DNA of 64,000 nucleotides. Source: Amoebidium appalachense (taxonomy: Eukaryota > Ichthyosporea). The DNA lies in contig CAVNZM010000005.1 in assembly GCA_963693365.1 (NCBI GenBank), forward strand, positions 11,470,001-11,534,000. The letters run 5' to 3'. The notes under the pieces are model-generated. The model was not told the origin of the DNA. It made no database searches and saw only the letters and a program-made list of their open reading frames with translations. This document shows, in pieces, positions 57,226 to 64,000 of the stretch; within the stretch, counting starts at the first letter, position 1; each line of letters opens with the position of its first letter. The position numbers and the translations under genes were made by a program.

Positions 57226-57270
57226 AGCGGCGCCAGAAAGTATTCGAGCCGCGCGATCCCGTATCCCTCA
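57226..57270 (-). repeat. Right terminal inverted repeat
   Basis: The reverse complement of 57270 downward reads TGAGGGATACGGGATCG and, 14 bases later, CTTTCTGGCGCCGC, matching the left end. It is followed outside by AT, the presumed target duplication. Confidence 0.85.
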
Positions 57271-58198
57271 ATAGATCAGTGGTTCAGCGGTACAAGTACG
57301 AATTTAAGCACTAATGGCCAGGTGGCAATAACCGGTGCTCTTTCGAATTCCCCTTATCCGTTCCGCACATTCGAGGGAAGTCATGGAGCTGTGGTCCCGG
57401 AGGGGTTGCTCAATGAAATCAGAATGCTGCAAGAACTAGCTACGATGAGTCGTCGGCATTACATGGTCGATTCCTCGAGGCACCCCCACGCGTCTCCAAA
57501 TCGTACAAAGTCCGTCTGTTGCGTGTCCACAGACCTAGATAACATATCCCCCTACCACCACCACCACCACCTGCACCACCACCACCACCAACCCGCCCCA
57601 GCCCCCCACAGTCTCTTTTTTAGATGGCAATATCGATATCCGGTTATATCCTCTGTCTTTCGAGCACCACGAATGAGTGAATCGCGCAGGCCTGAGGGGG
57701 GGAAGGGGGGGAGAGGGGGGGGAGACGCGTGTTTGTGCCCACAGGGCGACACCTGAAGGGATACTATACACACGGCACATGCGCGCACCTCACGTGAAGT
57801 TTTATCACTGTCTGTTTATTACTTCAGCATTTGCCTTGTTATACTATATGTATATTATGTCGTAGTTAAATTTACTTCATTATAAAGATGACTCAAATCA
57901 TACTGACGTTCACGAAACATTCGTTGTAACATAGACCAATGTATGTGGCATGATCAAGACCCTGCCGAAGCGGGCTCAATCAAGCCTATTTACATACGAC
58001 ACATTAAACCTAACCCCACGATACACTGAAAATCTTATCATTTAACTTCCAACATCCACATGCCTTTATAACACTTCAAAGCAGTGGCTTTACTATATGG
58101 CTCCTACTATCATTACTCTCACTAAATCCACCCTATGCATATAAAAACTGGACTATAATTTTCCCATGCAAGTCTTCGTCTGACGTGCTATGGGGATG
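57271..58198. other. Region between transposon and surface-protein gene
   Basis: No gene is recognised. It contains a (CAC)n stretch at 57557-57590 and the right outer inverted-repeat arm at 57661-57743. From 57790 to 58198 it is AT-rich and presumed to be the 3' flank and UTR of the minus-strand gene ending at 58199. Confidence 0.6.
57661..57743. repeat. Right outer inverted-repeat arm
   Basis: CGAGCACCACGAA (57661-57673) and GGAGACGCGTGTTTGTGCCC followed by ACAG (to 57743) are the reverse complements, in mirrored order, of words at 54061-54073 and 54132-54160. The match is about 13 of 13 and about 28 of 30 bases. Confidence 0.7.
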
Positions 58199-58998
58199 CT
58201 ATGCCTGGGCCCCTTCTGGGCGGAAGACCAGGTAGCTGATTTTCTCATTAACGAGATTGATGAGCTGTTTCGTTGGGCAGCGTGGTGACTCTCCCCTGAC
58301 TGTAGCCGCAGTACTTTGTCTGTTGAGAAAAATGGTGTTAGCCATCCGGGAGGAAGGGGAATGAGAACATGTATTGTGTGTGAGTTTAGATTCCGCATGT
58401 CTGCTTGGGCTCTTATTGATAATGAACACGACCAAATGTTGTTGGGCAGGAACCCCCCCCCCCCCCCCCCCCCCTCCCCCTCCTTATCTCGCCCGTCGGA
58501 CTGTCACCATGGCACATATGAGGGAATGTGTGCGATGGTGATTTAGCAACCAAAAAATCGGCTGATTGGATAGAAAAAGTGAGGGTGTGTGTGACAATTA
58601 CCTGGCCCTCACACGTGGGTAGGCAAAGGCAGCGTTGGTGTACCACAGAGTGGCCAGGACCACAGGGGGCTTGGTGTCGACAAAGCCAGCCGACGGGTAG
58701 GTGACCACGGTGCTATTCCAGTAGCCTGTGAGACCCTGGGCTGTGCCGGCAGCAAAGCGGGCACCTGGGCCACCCTGGGAGAGCGTGGACAGACCTGTGC
58801 AGGGTGGGTGTGAGCATACATGGACCGTGTGCATGCGGTTGGTTATAGCTACATAAGGGATGTGATGTAACATGGTACATATGCTCAATCCCAAAATGAG
58901 GTGTGGAATATGTTCACGATATATCCAATGGCATGCACCACCCAAACCACCCTGTTCCCTGAATACTTGCTCTTTGATGTTAGATTTTTTTTTTTTTT

Positions 58999-59029
<31 letters not shown>

Positions 59030-59073
59030 GAGGGGGGAGGAGGGGGTTACATGCGTGGCAGCGTAGGGTGGGC

Positions 59074-59150
<77 letters not shown>

Positions 59151-59702
59151 GGTGGGGTTGGTAGACATACCCTGCTGTGTGGCTTCAATCATCACGGTGC
59201 CGATCCTAACACTCTTGCGGACATTGCTGTTGGGGTATGACTGCGCCCGAGCCAGAAGACCGTTCCTGGCAGCGCGCTCAATTCTCACGGTGGTAAGTTC
59301 ACCATCGACAGAGTCCTGAACTGCACCGAGAATGGCCGGCACGGCCGTCACGTTGGGGTAGTGGAACAGGGTGGAGGTGTCTGGGGCAGCAATGGCTGAC
59401 GAGGCAAACATACGCACGTTGCCGAACTGGATGGTTGTATTTTGGGCCACGGCCAGCCAGGTCACAAACTCGGTCGGGTGCACACCGTCCCAGCATGGCG
59501 CCTCCATAATTCTGTTGGAGGCATGTGTCAGTGTCTGGGCCCAAAGCAACACATTCAAACCAATACAAAAACATGGACACATAGATGTGACGGCAGTGAT
59601 GTATGTGGAGAGGGAGGAGATGAGGGAGAAATCCAGGGAAGGGGAGGGGAGGGGGGAGGTGGGGGGAGGGGGACAAAGGAAAGCAATGAAGGCAGCGAAG
59701 GG

Positions 59703-59734
<32 letters not shown>

Positions 59735-59848
59735 GAGTGTATGTGAGGTTGGGGGGGAAGGGGGGACAAAGGAGGCAAGGAAAGCTAGAGTGCAGGCGGG
59801 GGGAAGGGAAGGAAGGAAGGAAGGGGAAAGGAAAGGTGGTGGTGGTGC

Positions 59849-59882
<34 letters not shown>

Positions 59883-62800
59883 ATAGATGGGTAGAGTCTG
59901 AAGATTTAGCAGCAAGAGGAAAAAAGCCATGGGTGGCTACCTGATCTTGAAGCCAGTAGTGGTTACACCGCTGATCAGCACAGCAGCAGGGTCCAAATTG
60001 GCCGTCATGGAGGGTCCGGCCACAACCACGGGGGGCTGGGCAAAGGCCCGGGCAAAGTTGACCTGCACCCATTTGGTGGTGTCGGCATACACCCCAGAGA
60101 ACTGCCACTTAGGGGGTGGTGTGGTGGTGACTGGGGCATCGTAGCCAGTGGGTGCAGGGGCTGCCGTTGTGGTGGGTGCAAGCACACACTTTCCGGCCTG
60201 GAACACAAAGCCGGGGCTGCACGTGCACTGGAAGCTGCCGACGGTGTTTTTGCACACAGAGTTGGCCCCACAGGGATTGCTGTAGCCGGCACACTCGTCG
60301 ACATCAACACAGCTGCTCACACCGTCACCCTCGAAGCCCGTGCCGCATGTGCACACTGAGTTCACACACGTGGCAAGTGCATGGCACACCTTGCCGCCAC
60401 ATCCTGCAGGCACCCATCCGTTAGTGTGCGTCCAGGATCCCCCTCCCCACTCCTCCCCCCTCCTCCCCCCGGTGCCCTCTCCCCTTCAGCCATGCTAGGG
60501 ATTGAGACACTAACCCCCCCCCCCCCCCCCGACACTAACCCCCCCCCCCCCCCCCCACCCCTTCACCCCCCTTCTTTCTCCTCGATGCGAAGCAAAGCTG
60601 CACCCCTCCACCCCCCCCCCCCCTCCCCCCACCCCCCTCCCCAGTGCCCTCTCCCCTTCAGCCATGCTAGTGATTGAGACACTAAACTTCCCCCCTCCCC
60701 CCCTCCCCCCCCCTCCACCATTCTACCTCGCTCCCATTTACACACCTTTACCCCCCCCTCCCCCCCCCCCCCCTCCCCCCGGTCAACAAACAAGACACAC
60801 GTCACTGCATTGTGCTTACCGCTGCTTCTGAGGCCGAAGACAAGACCATCCACATTGACCCCGGGCTTCACAGGGACAGCCACCTGTCCATCAACAGTAG
60901 CATCGCTCTCATAGCTGGCCAGCTTAACGGCAGGGATCGTAACCTTCACGGTGTAGTCTCCCATGGCAACATTGTCAAACGTGAACACGCCATCAATGGT
61001 AGTTGTGCGTGTGCCCACAGCCTTTCCATCCTGGCCCAGCAGGGTGACTGTGATGCCGGGGAACGGCCGATCGCCAGCCGCCGTACGATCTCCATTGATA
61101 TCGTCGTTGACCTTGCCGGTGATGGTTTGCACCAGAGGGGCAAGGCCAAACACTACCTTCACGGGGGAGTTGGACACAACAACTTGTGCCTCGCCATTGG
61201 CGCCGCCGTACATCACACCCATTCCTGGGGCCAAGACGACACGGACAGAGTACGGCCCAGGCCCAACAGGTGTGAAGTTGGCTGTGCCGTCGGCACCGGT
61301 GGTGAGTGTCTGCAGCGGAGTGGTGCTGCCAGATGTAACTAGCTGCACAGTGTATCCCTGCAGTGGGGCATCACCCGCGGGCTGGCCGTCGCGGTTGGCA
61401 TCTGCAAGCACCTGCACGGTGATTGGCTGGGGTGCCAACATGAGGCCATAGACCACGTCCACGGCTGTGCCGGGCACCACGTTGATGGCTGTAGAGCCAC
61501 CCTGGCCACCGTAGCTGACAACCATGCCCGACGGCAGGGTTATACGCACGGTGTACTGGCCGGAAGGCACGTCCGGGAACGAGAAGCTGCCGTCTGCGGC
61601 GGTCTGCTTAAGAGCCAGCACCTTGCCGCTGCCGTCCATAAGTGCAACCATCACAGATGCAATGCCAGAGTCACCGGTTGGTTTGCCGTCGCGGTTGTCA
61701 TCCGACAACACACGGCCCGTCACAGTCTGTGTGGTGGGCTTCAGGCCCATTGCCACGGTGACGGTCTGCTGCAGGCTAACACTGACCTGCACCTTGCCAT
61801 CGGCCGTGTTGTCGCCGTCATAGCTGACAGCCATATTGGCCGGGGCAGTGATGGCCACAGTGTATGTGCCAGCATTGAGACGGTCCACACGGAAGGCACC
61901 CTGCACGTCCGTAGCATCCTGGGCAATGACCTTGCCGCTGGCATCCAGAACCTGCACGGGCACACCGGCAACACCCTTGATATCGCCTGTTGGACCGGCC
62001 GCACCCTCATCCACACGAACCATACCTTCAATCACACCCGTGTTGGCTGCCAGCAGACCGAAGGACACTGTCGGGTGCTGGCCCACTGCTATGGTGATAG
62101 CCACGGAACCATCACGGGCAGAATCCTGCTCGTAGACAACAACGTGGTTGGCGGGGATGTCAATCTTGACGGTGTAGTTGCCCACAATGACGTTGCTGAA
62201 GCTGTACTTGCCGCTGGCATCACTGACCGTCTGTGCTGATGTACGGCCGCTGGGATCCAGCAGCAGCACCGGCACATTGGGGAAGGGTGCACCCTTTGTT
62301 GGGTCCTGGCCCAGGAACACGGTACCAGACACGGTGCACACGGAGGGCAACAGACCCCAAACAAGCTCGACAGGCTGGTCGGCAATGGTCACGGTGCCTT
62401 CAGCATCCTTGACCCCAGCTGAGCCGTAGCTGACCGTGGTACCGGCGGGCAGTGTGAGGCGCGCAACATAGCTACCAGGCTCACCCGTGTAAACAAAGCC
62501 GCCAGTCTGGTCGGTAACCATCTTGGCTACCTCAACGCCAGCGCGAAGAATCTGCACGGGGATGCCGGGTGCCACCTGGACATCGTTGGCCTGGCCATCA
62601 CGGTTGGCATCAATCATGACCCGGCCAGTGACCTTGCCACCTACGTTGGGCTTGAGGCCAAAGAGGAACGTGGTGGTGACGTTTTCCTTGAGCTCGAAGG
62701 CCACCTTGCCATCTAGGTTCCGGTCCTGGTCAAAGGTGACCGTGGTAGCCTTGGGGACCACCATCTCAATGATGTATGGGCCAACGGGCATGGGGTTGAA

Positions 62801-64000
62801 GACAAAGTCACCAGCGTCGTTGGAGTATGTGACGGCCAGCTCGGAGCTCGGGTTGCTGGCGTTTAGCAGCCGTACAAGAACGTTGCTGAAGCCAGCGTCA
62901 CCTGTAGGGCTGCCATCACCGTTGATGTCACGGAACACGCGGCCCTTCACGGTGTTGATGGCTGTGCGCATGCCGAACAATATGTCCGCACACTTCTTGC
63001 TAGTCACCGTGAATGTAAACTCGCCGTCCATGATGCCATCACGATCAAAGATGACCTCGATGTTTGCTGGTTTCACCACCCGCACGGTGTACGTGCCGAC
63101 GTTCAACTCCCAGCGGATACGGCCTTGCTTGTCCGTCATGTTGCGCATGATCACCTGCCCGTCGCTGTTGAGCAACTCCACGGTGATGTTGGGGAATGCC
63201 GCACGGGGCAGATCGTAGCCGTTCTGGTAGTCTTGGCGGAAAATGTTGATGGTCTGTGGGCATGTCACCACCTTGAGGCCAAAGATGACCTCGGCGGGGG
63301 CGAGGGAGGTGAGGGTCACGGAAGCAAAGCCGTCGCGAGTACGGCCGGGCTGGTAGTTGACCGTGGAGCCGTTGGGCACCGTGATGCGCACGGCATAAGT
63401 GCCTGCTTGCTGGGGCGGGAAGGCAAATGCACCGTTTGCGTCGGTGGTGGTGGTGGCAATAACCTTGCCCGTGCTGTCCAAGAGATTAACGGGGATGCCG
63501 GCTATGCCTGGGTCACCCTCAGGCAGCTTGTCGTCGTTCTTGTCGTTGAGCACCTTGCCGATGATGGGCTGGGCCAGGGGCTTCACACCAAATGTTACAT
63601 TCACATCCTTGGTGGGGAGCAGGCTAAAGGCTGACAGGCCGTCGCGTGCTTGAATGGGGCCCTTCTGGTAGCTGAGTGTCGTGCCGGTAGGGTAGTCGAT
63701 GCGCACACCATAGTCACCAACCTTCTGATTGGGGAAGCTGAACTGGCCCTCGGCATCGGTGCGTACCGAAGCCAGAACGTTGCCGCGGCCATCAAGCAGA
63801 CGCACAACGACACTGGCCACAGGGCGATCGGCCGTGGCCTCACCATCCTGATCGGCATCCAGCAGCACGGTGCCGGTGATGTTCTGGGTGGTGTCCAGAA
63901 GACCAAACACCACACGCTCATCCCTACCCTGCCTGACCGTGAGAGACACCTTGCCGTCCTTGGTAGTGCCAGTCTCGTAGCTGATGCCCAGCTCAGGGGG
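58199..64000 (-). CDS. Large cell-surface protein: Cna-B/SdrD-type repeats, EGF, H-lectin-like (5' end outside)
   Basis: The gene's 3' part. Exons in transcript order: beyond 64000 to 60820; 60403-59941; 59511-59171; 58794-58602; 58319-58199 (TAG at 58199-58201). All phases agree. The first visible exon encodes ten consecutive repeats of about 95-105 residues of the type TGRVLSDDNRDGKPTGD...GSFSFPDVPSGQYTVRITLP...VVYGL. These are beta-sandwich repeats like Cna-B/SdrD-B and carboxypeptidase-regulatory-like domains of adhesins. The next exon gives a Cys-rich EGF-like module and a calcium-binding-type EGF (DVDECAGYSNPCGANSVCKN), then a Thr/Pro linker. After that come H-type-lectin-like beta sandwiches: QVNFARAFAQPPVVV...ISGVTTTGFKIR, CWDGVHPTEFVTWLAV, and PPVVLATLWYTN with a C-terminal NEKISYLVFRPEGAQA. 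No C-terminal transmembrane segment or GPI signal is visible. It is likely a secreted or surface adhesin. Confidence 0.88.
59073..59148. repeat. (GT)n microsatellite in an adhesin-gene intron
   Basis: About 38 GT units lie in the intron between the exons 59511-59171 and 58794-58602. Downstream in the transcript is a poly-C/poly-A compound run (58986-59030 on the plus strand reads T-run then G-run). Confidence 0.9.
60472..60690. repeat. 172-bp spaced duplication in an intron
   Basis: GTGCCCTCTCCCCTTCAGCC and the following 27 bases occur at about 60472 and again at about 60644, in the poly-C-rich intron (60404-60819) of the surface-protein gene. The copies differ by one or two bases. Confidence 0.85.

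Larger units (their letters stand above)
54439..57270. mobile_element. DNA transposon with TIRs, XPG nuclease and THAP gene
   Basis: The ends are inverted repeats: TGAGGGATACGGGATCG from 54439 and the same word on the minus strand from 57270, with a second conserved inner block CTTTCTGGCGCCGC. AT on each side (54437-54438 and 57271-57272) fits a 2-bp target duplication, as known for ISL2EU-type relatives of PIF/Harbinger. Inside are an XPG/FEN1-like nuclease gene on the plus strand and, convergent to it, a THAP zinc-finger gene on the minus strand. The THAP gene's downstream part resembles the end of a DDE_Tnp_4 transposase. The catalytic DDE core is not visible in the 2.8 kb, so this copy is probably non-autonomous or internally deleted. 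Placement in the ISL2EU/Harbinger group is inference from the THAP domain and the target-site size. Confidence 0.75.

Noticed and set aside
57322-57756. Plus-strand 144-codon frame right of the transposon
   Set aside because: The second half is CAC and poly-G repeat translation and the first half matches nothing recognisable.

Overview
The window is nuclear DNA of an intron-rich eukaryote. It carries spliced genes with GT-AG introns, AATAAA signals, a 45-exon proteasome-activator gene and very dense simple repeats ((GT)n, (GA)n, (TA)n, and long poly-G, poly-C and poly-A runs). The gene set (PA200, a Ctr copper transporter with extracellular Cys modules, a THAP-type transposon protein, a cell-surface protein combining Cna-B/SdrD-type repeats, EGF and H-type-lectin-like modules) would suit a unicellular eukaryote, possibly on the holozoan side. 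I cannot assign the species from sequence alone.

Layout. 1-3.4 kb: repeats, no convincing gene. 3.4-4.4 kb (-): secreted SGNH/GDSL-type hydrolase whose frame is cut by one in-frame TGA before the catalytic His block. 4.7-9.5 kb: microsatellites. 9.5-10.1 kb (-): C-terminal piece of a Pif1-family helicase, probably a Helitron-type remnant. 10.5-11.7 kb (+): intact intronless gene for an acidic-tailed protein that looks like two OB-type modules, with a TATA box and AATAAA. 14.7-16.1 kb (+): intronless Ctr copper transporter with four Cys modules. 17.2-51.4 kb (-): one complete gene for the proteasome activator PA200/PSME4. I could join all 45 exons in frame to 1844 codons plus stop, ending in the PA200-type YYA tail. 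Its introns hold most of the window's repeats and several copies of one interspersed repeat family. 54.4-57.3 kb: a ~2.8 kb DNA transposon with terminal inverted repeats and an AT target duplication. It carries an XPG/FEN1-type nuclease gene (+) converging on a THAP zinc-finger gene remnant (-). 58.2-64 kb (-): the 3' part of a large surface-protein gene that runs off the right edge.

The host genes are functionally unrelated (protein turnover, copper uptake, adhesion, a secreted esterase) and no operon-like logic links them. The most interesting system is the transposon: an XPG nuclease beside a THAP-type protein, inside nested inverted repeats. Next are the splice-site-linked homopolymer and CA-repeat structure of the PA200 introns, the TGA-interrupted hydrolase, and the repeat family whose copies all start at the same poly-G junction.
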